Positions 36,269-46,254 of a DNA stretch of 64,000 nucleotides are shown piece after piece. Numbering within the stretch: position 1 is the first letter of the stretch; every line of letters starts with the position of its first letter. The stretch spans positions 62,001 to 126,000 of the forward strand of contig JADZER010000017.1 of assembly GCA_020850415.1 (NCBI GenBank), in the 5' to 3' direction. Origin of the DNA: Phycisphaerales bacterium (GTDB taxonomy: Bacteria > Planctomycetota > Phycisphaerae > Phycisphaerales > UBA1924). A program made the translations under genes and the position numbers. Under the pieces are notes generated by a model that did no database searches, was not told where the DNA came from, and saw only the letters and a list, made by a program, of their open reading frames with translations.

Positions 36269-36706
36269 ATGCTTCGGCGCCAGACCTACTACGCAAAGGC
36301 CGGTGAGGTCCAGAAGAAGTGGCATGTGGTCGACGCCAACGGCGTCAGCCTCGGCCGCCTGGCCTCCGATGTCGCCATCGTGCTCATGGGCAAGCACCGC
36401 CCCGAGTACACCCCCCATGTCGACACCGGCGATTTCGTCATCATCACCAACGCCACCAAGGTCGGCCTGACCGGCAACAAGGCCGAAGGCAAGATCAAGC
36501 TCCGCTACACCGGCTACCCGGGCGGGCTTAAGGCCGAGACCTACGGCCACCTGCGCGACCGCCGCCCCGAGAAGCTCGTCGAGGACGCCGTCCGGCGCAT
36601 GCTCCCCAAGAACCGCCTCGGACGCCAGATGCTCAAGAAGCTCAAGGTCTACCCGGGGACCGAGCACCCCCACCAGGCCCAGCAGCCCGCGGCGATGACT
36701 GTCTGA
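36269..36706 (+). CDS. rplM: 50S ribosomal protein L13
   Basis: 145 aa. Conserved L13 features: WHVVDANGVSLGRLASDVA, YTGYPGG and RMLPKNRLGRQMLKKLKVYP followed by GTEHPHQAQQP. GGAGG lies 6 nt before ATG 36269; the longer open frame upstream is not supported. Operon with rpsI, the usual L13-S9 order. Confidence 0.97.
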   Translation: MLRRQTYYAKAGEVQKKWHVVDANGVSLGRLASDVAIVLMGKHRPEYTPHVDTGDFVIITNATKVGLTGNKAEGKIKLRYTGYPGGLKAETYGHLRDRRPEKLVEDAVRRMLPKNRLGRQMLKKLKVYPGTEHPHQAQQPAAMTV

Positions 36707-36764
36707 CCCCAAAGGACCACGACGGCCTCCCCCATGTGCAGGGCGGCCGACCACGAGGACGACC

Positions 36765-37265
36765 ATGACGACCCTTGCCAGCGAACTGAACCCCGCGAAC
36801 CCCGCCAACGCGAACCAGACCCGCCCGCTCCGCGAGCCCGTGGCCCCCGACGCCCAGGGCTGGTGGTGGGGAACCGGCCGTCGCAAGACCGCCGTCTCCC
36901 GCGCCCGCATGCGCGTCGCCAAAGAGGGAGAGGGCAAGATCCAGGTCCAGGTCAGCCGCAAGAACTTCAAGACCATCGAGGAGTACTTCACCGAGGAGCG
37001 CGACCGCAACGATGTCTACGCCCCGCTGAAGCTCACCGACACCTTCGGCAAGCTGGATATCGTCCTCCGCTGCACCGGCGGCGGGATCATGGGTCAGGCC
37101 CAGGCCGCCCGCCTGGCTCTCGCCCGCGCGCTGGTCGGCTATGACCCGACCACCGAGGGCGCCCTCCGCGACGAGGGCTTCCTCACCCGCGACGCCCGCG
37201 AGGTCGAGCGCAAGAAGTACGGCCAGCCCGGCGCCCGCGCCCGCTTCCAGTTCTCCAAGCGCTAA
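36765..37265 (+). CDS. rpsI: 30S ribosomal protein S9
   Basis: 166 aa, with a ~30-residue N-terminal extension beyond the usual core. The core starts WGTGRRKTAVSRARMRV, continues with GGGIMGQAQAARLALARAL and ends in the invariant KKYGQPGARARFQFSKR tail that reaches the P-site tRNA. Followed by a terminator. Confidence 0.97.
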   Translation: MTTLASELNPANPANANQTRPLREPVAPDAQGWWWGTGRRKTAVSRARMRVAKEGEGKIQVQVSRKNFKTIEEYFTEERDRNDVYAPLKLTDTFGKLDIVLRCTGGGIMGQAQAARLALARALVGYDPTTEGALRDEGFLTRDAREVERKKYGQPGARARFQFSKR

Positions 37266-37290
37266 ACCGCACCATCCTGTGTTCTTCGCC

Positions 37291-37325
37291 GAGGGGCCCG
37301 GTCAGGACGATCGGGCCCTCTTTCT
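37291..37325 (+). terminator. Rho-independent terminator after rpsI
   Basis: GAGGGGCCCG and CGGGCCCTC form the stem with an 11-nt loop, followed by TTTCTT; 26 nt after the rpsI stop. Confidence 0.8.
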
Positions 37326-37451
37326 TGCCCATCCCCCCAGCAAGCGCCGCCCTCCGGGCGTGCTGGGGACGCGTCCGACCAGCGCCCCGGTGCGCGCCGA
37401 ATCTCCGCCCGGCTTGCCCCGGCCACCCCGGCCTGTCACGATGCTCTCCCG

Positions 37452-38201
37452 ATGCCCGGCGCACCCGCACCACACACGACACTCCGCCGCGCCCGCCGGT
37501 GGCTGCTCGGTGTCGGCGTGTCGCTCGTGCTCCTGGCCAGCGTGCTGGTGCTGCTGTCGATCAGCCTCGCGGGCATGACGCCGGACTGGTGGCGGACGAT
37601 CCGGGCGAGCGACCCCGAGACCATCCGGGCCGCCGAGGCGATCGAGAACGACCTGGCCAATGTGATCTACGCCGTGCGCGCCGGCGAGGGCGATGTCTGG
37701 GCGGTCACGCTCCGCGCCCCCGACGCCAACGCGTGGCTGAACACCCGCTTCGCGCAGTGGCTCGCCAACGCCGACGCCGAGTTCGAATGGCCCGACGAGA
37801 TCCGCGACCCGCAGGCCGAGTTCGACGACGGGCTGATCCACTTGGGCCTGCGAGTGGTCCGGGGCGAGAAGACGCAGGTGCTCGCGGCGTCGCTGCGCCC
37901 GACCTTCGACGACCAAGGGGCGCTCTGGGTGAGCGTGGAGTCGATCTCGGTCGGCCGGCTCCCGATCCCGTCCGGCTGGGTGGTCGATCGCGCGGGCGAT
38001 TTCTGGCCCGAGGTGCTCCCGGCCAGACTGCTGGAAGACCCGACGGCGATGCGCATCCTGGACGCCCTGGCGGGGCGAGCGCCGCTCGATCCCGAGCCGG
38101 CGCTGGACCTCGGCGACGGGCGGCGCGTCCGCCTGCTCGATCTCCAGCCCGAGAAGGGCCGGCTCCGGATCACCTGCCGCACCGAGTTCGTCGAGGATTG
38201 A
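37452..38201 (+). CDS. Hypothetical single-pass membrane protein
   Basis: 249 aa with a basic N-terminus (LRRARRWLLGVG) and one TM helix (about 20-40, VSLVLLASVLVLLSISLAG). The remainder is an extracytoplasmic alpha/beta domain with PDANAWLNTRFAQWLAN and a C-terminal beta part. No family recognised. It follows the rpsI terminator and converges with gatA. Confidence 0.75.
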   Translation: MPGAPAPHTTLRRARRWLLGVGVSLVLLASVLVLLSISLAGMTPDWWRTIRASDPETIRAAEAIENDLANVIYAVRAGEGDVWAVTLRAPDANAWLNTRFAQWLANADAEFEWPDEIRDPQAEFDDGLIHLGLRVVRGEKTQVLAASLRPTFDDQGALWVSVESISVGRLPIPSGWVVDRAGDFWPEVLPARLLEDPTAMRILDALAGRAPLDPEPALDLGDGRRVRLLDLQPEKGRLRITCRTEFVED

Positions 38202-38230
38202 CGCCCGCGCCCGGCGCCCCGCCGGCCCGC

Positions 38231-39697
38231 TTAGGCGCCGGCGATCGGCGCTCCCAGGGCCGCGGCTTCTTCGAGGACGCCGGCCACGCGCAGCAGGGCC
38301 CCCTCGCCCCACGCCGGGCCGACGAGCTGGGCCCCGACCGGCAGCCGCGCGCCGCCCCGCTCGACAAACCCCGCCGGCACGGATATCGCCGGCAGGCCCG
38401 CGAGGTTCGCGCCCACCGTGTAGAGGTCCTCGGCGTACATCGCCAGGGGGTCGGCGAGCTTCTCGCCCAGCGCGAACGCCGGGCCCGGGGTGGTCGGCAT
38501 CAGCACCGCGTCGCACCCGCCGGCGAACGCCGCGTCGAAGTCGCCCTTGATCAGCCGGCGGGTCTTGAGCGCCGTCAGGTAGTACGCGTCGTAGTAGCCG
38601 CTCGAGAGCACATGGGTGCCGAGCATGATCCGGCGCTGCACCTCCCGCCCGAAGCCCTCCGCCCTCGTGCGCGTGTACAGGTCGTCCAGCGACGCCCCCG
38701 CGGGGAGCGCGGCACGGCGCCCGTAGCGCACGCCGTCGTACCTCGCCAGGTTCGAGCTGGCCTCGGCCGGGGCGATGATGTAGTACGCCGCGATCGCGTG
38801 GTCCGCGTGCGCCAGGCCGATGTCCCGCACCTCGACGCCCGCCGACGCCAGCGAGGCGAGGAGGCCCTCGAAGACCGCCCAGGCGTCCGGGTCGTTCGCG
38901 GCGGCGCGGGCGAAGCCGGGCACGCCGACCACGATCCGGCCCGGGCGCCGGCCGAGCGCCCAATCCTCCACCGGCTCGCGCGACGAGGTCGCGTCCAGCG
39001 GATCAAACCCGCTGATGACCGAGAGGCAGAGCGCGCAGTCCTCGACCGTCCTGGCCAGCGGCCCGATCTGGTCGAGGCTTGACGCGTACGCAACCAGCCC
39101 CCACCGGCTCACGCGCCCGTAGGTCGGCTTGATGCCGACGATCCCGCAGAGCCCCGCCGGCTGACGGATCGAGCCGCCGGTGTCCGACCCCAGGGCGAGG
39201 GGGACCATGCCCGAGGCCACGGCCGCGGCGCTGCCGCCCGAACTCCCGCCCGGCACGCGCGAGACATCCCACGGGTTCCTTGTCGGCCCGAAGGCCGAGT
39301 GCTCGCACGACGAGCCCATGGAGAACTCGTCGAGGTTGGTCTTGCCGATGATCACGGCGCCGGCGCCCTCGAGCCGCTCGAGCGCGGTCGCGCTGAACGG
39401 GGAGCGGTAGCCCTCGAGCATGCGGCTGCCGGCGGTGGTGCGCCCGTGGGCCAGGCACATGTTGTCCTTGACCGCGACGGGCACGCCGGCGAGCGGGCCG
39501 AGCGTCTCGCCCGCGGCACGGCGCCGATCGATCTCCGCCGCCCGGGCCAGGGCCCGGTCCTCGAACACCTCGAGGAACGCGTGCAGCGCACCATCGCGGG
39601 CGGCGACGCGGTCGAGGGCGGCGCGCGCAACCTCCGCCGCAGAGCATTCCCCCGCGCGCACCCCGACCGCGATCGCTGCTGCGCTGCGTGTCTCCAC
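38231..39697 (-). CDS. gatA: Aspartyl/glutamyl-tRNA amidotransferase subunit A
   Basis: 488 aa, normal length. It releases ammonia from glutamine to convert Glu-tRNA(Gln) or Asp-tRNA(Asn). Amidase signature with catalytic Lys in VPVAVKDNMC and the Ser pair in LGSDTGGSIRQPAGLCG, plus KPTYGRVSRWGLVAYASSLD. GTG start at 39697, with GGGAG 6 nt upstream. Same operon as gatC, with a lipoprotein gene between; gatB is not in the window. Confidence 0.95.
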   Translation of the reverse strand: METRSAAAIAVGVRAGECSAAEVARAALDRVAARDGALHAFLEVFEDRALARAAEIDRRRAAGETLGPLAGVPVAVKDNMCLAHGRTTAGSRMLEGYRSPFSATALERLEGAGAVIIGKTNLDEFSMGSSCEHSAFGPTRNPWDVSRVPGGSSGGSAAAVASGMVPLALGSDTGGSIRQPAGLCGIVGIKPTYGRVSRWGLVAYASSLDQIGPLARTVEDCALCLSVISGFDPLDATSSREPVEDWALGRRPGRIVVGVPGFARAAANDPDAWAVFEGLLASLASAGVEVRDIGLAHADHAIAAYYIIAPAEASSNLARYDGVRYGRRAALPAGASLDDLYTRTRAEGFGREVQRRIMLGTHVLSSGYYDAYYLTALKTRRLIKGDFDAAFAGGCDAVLMPTTPGPAFALGEKLADPLAMYAEDLYTVGANLAGLPAISVPAGFVERGGARLPVGAQLVGPAWGEGALLRVAGVLEEAAALGAPIAGA

Positions 39698-39711
39698 CGG
39701 AGGCTCCCGGC

Positions 39712-40158
39712 TCAGCCGCCGCTGCTGCCCCGCTCGAGCTTGGCCTGCTCGGCCGAGACGAACCCGCCCTTGACCTCACCGTCCTCGGTGTAGATCGCCC
39801 AGTCGGAGAGCACGCTCATGTCCGCGAGGGAGACCGTGACCGTCGCGCCCTTCTTGAGGCTGACCTGCGTGGGGTAGCTCTCGACCACGCCGACCAGCTC
39901 GGACTCGCTGGCCTTGAGCACCTGGATCTGGATGTACTCGACGCCCTGGTAGAAAACCTCGACGGAGCAGGCGTCGCCGGGCTTGCGGCTCTTCAGCGCC
40001 TTGAGGAAGTCGGGGAAGGTCCGCCGGGCCTCCTCGCGGGCGGCGACCAGGCGCGGATCGTTCTCATCGACCTCGGTCCAGCCGTGGTCGTCCCCGCACC
40101 CGAAGAGCCCGATCGACAGCACGAGGGCGGTGAGGGCTGCTGCAAACAAGTTCCGCAT
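39712..40158 (-). CDS. DUF2314-like lipoprotein
   Basis: 148 aa. A signal peptide with lipobox LFGC (Cys about residue 21) is followed by a domain resembling DUF2314: EEARRTFPDFLKALKSRKPG, EYIQIQVLKASESELVGVVE, and SLADMSVLSDWAIYTEDGEV. AGGAG precedes ATG 40158. It sits inside the gatC-gatA operon, 49 nt after gatC and 14 nt before gatA. The DUF2314 function is unknown; the operon position need not mean a shared job. Confidence 0.78.
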   Translation of the reverse strand: MRNLFAAALTALVLSIGLFGCGDDHGWTEVDENDPRLVAAREEARRTFPDFLKALKSRKPGDACSVEVFYQGVEYIQIQVLKASESELVGVVESYPTQVSLKKGATVTVSLADMSVLSDWAIYTEDGEVKGGFVSAEQAKLERGSSGG

Positions 40159-40207
40159 GATCAAGCTCCTGTCTGTGGCCGGTCGGTCCCGGCCGCCGCG
40201 ACTGTGT

Positions 40208-40552
40208 TCACGCCCCGCCGCCGTCACCCAAGACCTTGGGCACGCAGAAGAACGGCGGCTTGGCGTCCGGGGCGAGCCCCATCGCCACATCATTGGCAAG
40301 CACCGGCCCCGGGTTATCCTCATCGAGCCGATTGGAGGCCGATCCCCCCTGGCCATCGCTCACCCCGGCGCTCACCCCGCCGCCGGGGTGGGTCATCGGC
40401 TCGACCCCCGTCAGATCCAGCTCCCCCAGCCGCTCCACATACCCCAGCACCGCGCCCAGCTCGGCCCGGTAGGGCTCGAGCTGGTCGTCACCGACCGCCA
40501 GCCGGGCCAGTCGGGCGATGCGCCGGATGTCGTCGTGGGTGAGGTCGGCCAT
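40208..40552 (-). CDS. gatC: Aspartyl/glutamyl-tRNA amidotransferase subunit C
   Basis: 114 aa. Typical N-terminal helices (MADLTHDDIRRIARLARLAV, LGAVLGYVERLGELDLTGVE, PMTHP). The C-terminus has the usual PGPVLANDVAMGLAPDAKPP pattern wrapping around GatA/B. A Gly/Ser-rich insert (about 60-73) is unusual. Start 40552 follows the family N-terminus; the long upstream open frame is spurious. Confidence 0.92.
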   Translation of the reverse strand: MADLTHDDIRRIARLARLAVGDDQLEPYRAELGAVLGYVERLGELDLTGVEPMTHPGGGVSAGVSDGQGGSASNRLDEDNPGPVLANDVAMGLAPDAKPPFFCVPKVLGDGGGA

Positions 40553-40627
40553 GGGGGAAGTGTAGTGGATGCCGCGCACCGCGGCCCCCCGCCCGGCCAA
40601 ACCCCCGGCACTCCCGTATCGTGAGGT

Positions 40628-41398
40628 ATGGCGACGGGGCGGCGAACGAGGGTCAGAGCGTGGCTGAGGAAGTGGGTCGCGAACCCGGTTGCGTCGGTGG
40701 TGCTGGCAGGGGTGCTTGTCGGTGATCTGTTCACCCTCCCGAGGGTCTGGAACCCGACGACCGTCGGATACTTCGTGGACTCCACCGTTCTCGGCCATGC
40801 GATGACGACTCGTTCCCGTCCGTTCCATGAGGTCTTCGTCGTCCAAGACGGCGGACAGACCCGGGTGATCGATCCGGAGACGGAGAGCTGGGACGAACTC
40901 TCGGGGTACTTTGCCGAGGACGGCCCGCCGATCGCCCAGTGTCTGTTCTACGACAGCTCGCGGGGAGAGGGCTTCTGGTCGTATGTGTCCGAGACATCCT
41001 CACGGGGAATCCATGTGCAGCCGCTCGGTGGCAACTGGACCCCCGAGTCGATCGCTCTCGCCCGGGCCGCGCTGTTCGGCGAAGAGACGAAGCGGCTGCC
41101 GTGCTGGGAGTGGGTCAGAACCTACGAAGATGTCGCGGCGGTGAATCGATCCTCGACACGCCTGCTCTGGTCCGGTGTGGCCCACGACGGGTTCGCGGTC
41201 ACGGCGCTCGTCGCGCTCGTCTACTCCTTCACCGGCTGGCCCGCGTGGTTCGCCACCCACCGGCTGTCGCGTCGCTCACGCCGGCTCGCGCGCGGGCAGT
41301 GCCCCTGCTGCGGCTACGACCTCCGCGGCATCGAAGCCGGCCTTTGCCCCGAGTGCGGTAGGCCGCTGAACCCGGAATCGCCGCCCGCCCACCCTTGA
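40628..41398 (+). CDS. Membrane protein with C-terminal zinc ribbon
   Basis: 256 aa. An N-terminal TM (about 21-37), an extracytoplasmic domain (about 45-180), a second TM (about 187-205, FAVTALVALVYSFTGWPAWF) and a cytoplasmic zinc ribbon CPCCGYDLRGIEAGLCPECG. This ribbon is very common in planctomycete membrane proteins; its role is unknown. Its stop codon overlaps the -35 box proposed for nrfH. Confidence 0.78.
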   Translation: MATGRRTRVRAWLRKWVANPVASVVLAGVLVGDLFTLPRVWNPTTVGYFVDSTVLGHAMTTRSRPFHEVFVVQDGGQTRVIDPETESWDELSGYFAEDGPPIAQCLFYDSSRGEGFWSYVSETSSRGIHVQPLGGNWTPESIALARAALFGEETKRLPCWEWVRTYEDVAAVNRSSTRLLWSGVAHDGFAVTALVALVYSFTGWPAWFATHRLSRRSRRLARGQCPCCGYDLRGIEAGLCPECGRPLNPESPPAHP

Positions 41399-41431
41399 CT
41401 GGAACGATCTATATAGATATCAATATATCCA
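41395..41431 (+). promoter_or_regulatory. nrfHA promoter with palindromic operator in the spacer
   Basis: TTGACT (41395-41400), a 17-nt spacer and TATCAA (41418-41423) form a plausible sigma-70 promoter. The perfect palindrome ATCTATATAGAT (41407-41418) fills the spacer. The surrounding 25 nt is strikingly AT-rich. Transcription would start only about 5 nt before the nrfH ATG, and no Shine-Dalgarno is visible, so the message may be leaderless. Confidence 0.5.
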
Positions 41432-41434
41432 GAC

Positions 41435-41947
41435 ATGGGCGATGCCCCGCACAACGAGCCGAAGTCCCAGGGTAAGGCCCGGCCTCGCCGGCCCCGCCTC
41501 GCCGCGTTCGCCGCTCCCGCGGCGTTCGCGCTGCTCGGCATTGCCGGGGGGCTGGGGGCCTTCACCTTCGGTTATGGCGACGGGGCGTCGTACCTGAGCA
41601 ACGACCCCGCGGCCTGCACCAACTGCCATGTCATGCAGGGCCACTACGACTCCTGGCTGCAGTCCAGCCACCACAATGTCGCGACCTGCAACGACTGCCA
41701 CCTGCCGCACGGCTTCCCGGACAAGTGGATCACCAAGGGCGACAACGGGTTCTTCCACTCGCTGGCGTTTACGACCGGTGATTTCCACGAGCCCATCCAG
41801 ATCAAGGACCGCAACCGTCGGGTGACCCAGCGGGCCTGCCTGGGCTGCCACTCGGGACTGGTCGACCACATGCTCCCCGAGGAGCCCGGGGGCGACATGC
41901 TCCTGTGCATCCACTGCCACACCGATGTCGGGCACGCGCTGCGATAG
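41435..41947 (+). CDS. nrfH: Cytochrome c nitrite reductase membrane subunit NrfH
   Basis: 170 aa. It passes electrons from menaquinol to NrfA. One N-terminal TM anchor (about 24-46), then four c-type heme sites: C61TNCH65, C85NDCH89, C135LGCH139 and C158IHCH162, with the NapC/NirT-family phrase SNDPAACTNCHVMQGHYDSW. A ~20-residue basic N-terminal extension precedes the TM. nrfA follows after 17 nt. Confidence 0.93.
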   Translation: MGDAPHNEPKSQGKARPRRPRLAAFAAPAAFALLGIAGGLGAFTFGYGDGASYLSNDPAACTNCHVMQGHYDSWLQSSHHNVATCNDCHLPHGFPDKWITKGDNGFFHSLAFTTGDFHEPIQIKDRNRRVTQRACLGCHSGLVDHMLPEEPGGDMLLCIHCHTDVGHALR

Positions 41948-41964
41948 CCCCCGGAGGTTCTCCC

Positions 41965-43569
41965 GTGAACACGACGCTCCCGATGATCGCCCACCACCGC
42001 CGCGGACGCGTGCTCGCGCTCGTCGTGGTGTTCCTGGTCGCGCTGCTGCTGACCGTCGTGATCACCTTCACGCTGGTGCGGATGTTCAGCCACAAGCAGG
42101 AGGCCCGGACGCCCTTCGTGCGCCTCGCCGAGATCAGCGAGATCTCGGTCGACCCGCGCCCCTGGGGCCAGAACTGGCCCAACCAGTTCGACGGGTGGAA
42201 GTCGACCGCCGGGGACAAGTTCTACGGCGGGTCGAGCGCCATGCCCGACAGCAAGCTGGAGGCCCAGCCCTGGCTCAAGCGCCTGTACGCCGGCTACGCG
42301 TTCAGCATCGACTACCGCCAGGCGCGCGGGCACGCGTACATGCTCTACGACCAGGGCGTCACCGAGCGCGTCACCAAGAAGCCCCAGGCCGGCGCCTGCC
42401 TGCACTGCCACGGCTCCACCACGGTGCTCTACCGCAAGACCGGCCTCGAGGCCATGGGCCTGCCCGCCGACGACGACGCCCTCGGCGCCGACTTCAACAC
42501 CGAGGCGGTCGTCCGAGGGTTCCAGGAGCTGAGCACCAAGCCCTACGGCGAGGTGCTGACCCTGCTCAAGCAGATGCCCGACGGCACGCCGGACATCCGC
42601 GAGCCGGTCTTCCCCATGGCCCCCGAGGGCGGGTTCACCGGCGAGATCGCCGGCCAGCCGCTGCCCGAGGGCCACGCCGACCTCGGCGAGGCCCACCCGG
42701 TCACCTGCATCGACTGCCACGACCCCCAGTCGATGCGGGTGCGCGTCACTCGCCCGGGCTTCATGCTGGGGATCGCCGAGCTGGCGGCCGGGGACGCGCC
42801 GGCCGAGCACCTGCCCAGCATCGACAAGTGGCGGCGCGGCGGGCGCGAGAAGCCCTACGACCCCAACACCGACGCCTCGCGCCAGGAGATGCGCTCCTTC
42901 GCCTGCGCCCAGTGCCATGTCGAGTACTACTGCGCCACCAAGACCACGCTCACCTTCCCGTGGGGCAAGGGCCTGCGCATGGAGGACCTCGAGGCCTACT
43001 GGGAGGAGATGAAGTTCCCCGACGGGACGGCGTTCTTCGACTTCGCCCACGCCGAGACCGGGGCGAAGGCCTTCAAGGCCCAACACCCCGAGTTCGAGCT
43101 TTGGAGCCAAGGCGTCCACGCCAAGAGCGGCGTGTCGTGCGCCGACTGCCACATGCCCTACCAGCGCGAGGGCGCGATGAAGGTGAGCAACCACAATGTC
43201 CGCTCGCCCCTGGAGAACATCAACAACGCCTGCCAGCAGTGTCACCACTTCAGCGAGGACGAGCTGCGAAACCGCGTGCAAGGCATCCAGGAGAAGACCG
43301 TCGCGATGACCGAGCGCGCGGGCCGGGCGATGACCGACATGCTCGACGCGATCAACCAGGCCAAGGCCGCCGGCGCCACCGACGAGCAGCTCGCCGACAT
43401 CCTCTCGCTGCAGCGCAAGGCCATGTGGAGGCTGGACTTCATCTCCAGCGAGAACTCCCGCGGCTTCCACGCCGACCAGGAGGCGATGCGCATCCTCGGC
43501 GAGTCGATCGACTACAGCCGCCAGGCCGAGGCCGCGGCCCTGCGGCTGAATGCCGTCGCCAAGCAGTAG
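41965..43569 (+). CDS. nrfA: Ammonia-forming cytochrome c nitrite reductase NrfA
   Basis: 534 aa from GTG 41965 (GGAGG upstream). Six-electron reduction of nitrite to ammonium in the periplasm. An N-terminal membrane segment (about 17-38) is followed by five heme sites: C145LHCH149, C248IDCH252, C314AQCH318VEYYC, C392ADCH396MPY and C423QQCH427. The first (active-site) heme has His where the classical enzyme has Lys (CxxCK), so it belongs to the His-type NrfA. Catalytic-region phrases include QGVHAKSGVSCADCHMPYQR and KVSNHNVRSPLENI. Followed by the twin-hairpin element. Confidence 0.94.
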   Translation: MNTTLPMIAHHRRGRVLALVVVFLVALLLTVVITFTLVRMFSHKQEARTPFVRLAEISEISVDPRPWGQNWPNQFDGWKSTAGDKFYGGSSAMPDSKLEAQPWLKRLYAGYAFSIDYRQARGHAYMLYDQGVTERVTKKPQAGACLHCHGSTTVLYRKTGLEAMGLPADDDALGADFNTEAVVRGFQELSTKPYGEVLTLLKQMPDGTPDIREPVFPMAPEGGFTGEIAGQPLPEGHADLGEAHPVTCIDCHDPQSMRVRVTRPGFMLGIAELAAGDAPAEHLPSIDKWRRGGREKPYDPNTDASRQEMRSFACAQCHVEYYCATKTTLTFPWGKGLRMEDLEAYWEEMKFPDGTAFFDFAHAETGAKAFKAQHPEFELWSQGVHAKSGVSCADCHMPYQREGAMKVSNHNVRSPLENINNACQQCHHFSEDELRNRVQGIQEKTVAMTERAGRAMTDMLDAINQAKAAGATDEQLADILSLQRKAMWRLDFISSENSRGFHADQEAMRILGESIDYSRQAEAAALRLNAVAKQ

Positions 43570-43576
43570 CAGCTTT

Positions 43577-43653
43577 ACGAGCCCCGAGCGCGAGCTCGGG
43601 GTTATTCTGCGCCGTTGCCGCCCGATGACCCCGAGCTTGCGCTCGGGGCTCGT
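43577..43653. repeat. 77-bp twin-hairpin element, copy 2
   Basis: The arms (43577-43602, 43628-43653) match those of copy 1 (18931-19007) except for one base in the first loop; the 25-nt spacer is the same length but unrelated in sequence. It lies between the convergent nrfA and TVP38 genes, 7 nt after the nrfA stop. Confidence 0.75.
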
Positions 43654-43668
43654 CAAGGCAGGCGCGAA

Positions 43669-44442
43669 TCACGGGCGCGCCGTTGGGCCGGTCACCTTCT
43701 TCACCGCCCGGTCGCCGATCACATACAAGATCGCGAACACCACCACCACCGACGCGATCCCCGCGAACTTGAGCCACATGGGCTTGGGCACGCTCTCGTC
43801 GGTCAGCTCCTGCACCTGTGTCGCCAGCCACACGGCGATCGCCGTCCGCGGCGCCATGCCCAGCGCGGTGCCGATCAGGAAGACCCGCTTGGAGACGCCC
43901 GTCGACGCCATGACCAGGTTCGTCAGCGCGAAGGGCGAGTTGGGCGGGATGCGCAGCAGCGTGACGATGCCGAGCGTCTTCCAGAAGCCGTGGCCGATCA
44001 GCGCGTCGCGCACCGCGCGCCACTTGGGGTGCTCGGCGATGAGCTGCTCCGCCCGGTCCTCGCTGGCCAGGCGCGCCATCAGGTAGCCGACCATCGACGC
44101 CCCCACAAAGCCCGCCAGGGCCGCGGGGAAGCCGATCGCGATCCCGAACGCCCAGCCCGCGAGCAGGGCCTGGGCGTAGGTCGGCAGCAGGCCGAGGCCG
44201 GCGCTGACGATGAAGATCGCGATGTAGATCGCCAGCCCCACGCCCTTGTGCGAGACCAGCCACTCGGAGACCGTGCCGAGGTTCGCGAGCAGCAGGAAGC
44301 CGCCGAGCGCCGGCAACGCCGCCCAGGCGATGGCGAGATACCCCGCGGGGCCGAGGCGTCGGAAGACCTCGCCGAGGGTCACGGGCGCATCGTTTGGAGC
44401 CGGGGTCGGTGTCTCGGTCTGGGGCTCATCGTGGTCGTGCAT
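43669..44442 (-). CDS. TVP38/TMEM64-family (SNARE-associated, DedA-like) membrane protein
   Basis: 257 aa with about six hydrophobic segments. Family pattern: GLLPTYAQALLAGWAFGIAI, GFVGASMVGYLMAR and LLRIPPNSPFALTNLVMAST with the re-entrant Pro-rich motif. DedA/VTT relatives act in membrane lipid scrambling or transport; the exact role here is unknown. ATG 44442 (MHDHDEPQ) was chosen; the longer open frame overlaps lysS antisense-free sequence without coding support. Confidence 0.87.
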   Translation of the reverse strand: MHDHDEPQTETPTPAPNDAPVTLGEVFRRLGPAGYLAIAWAALPALGGFLLLANLGTVSEWLVSHKGVGLAIYIAIFIVSAGLGLLPTYAQALLAGWAFGIAIGFPAALAGFVGASMVGYLMARLASEDRAEQLIAEHPKWRAVRDALIGHGFWKTLGIVTLLRIPPNSPFALTNLVMASTGVSKRVFLIGTALGMAPRTAIAVWLATQVQELTDESVPKPMWLKFAGIASVVVVFAILYVIGDRAVKKVTGPTARP

Positions 44443-44579
44443 GGGCCGAGCATATCGCCGCAAACGACCCCGGGTGCCGTGGTCTGAGCGGAGCGAAGCG
44501 GAGTGAAGGCCACGCCGCTCGGGCAATCTCGTGGCCCTCGCTTCTGGCGTCGCGCAGACCACGGCGCCCGCGTCGGTGC

Positions 44580-46223
<1,644 letters not shown>

Positions 46224-46254
46224 GGGCGGATCGTAGCGGCATCCCGGCGCACGC

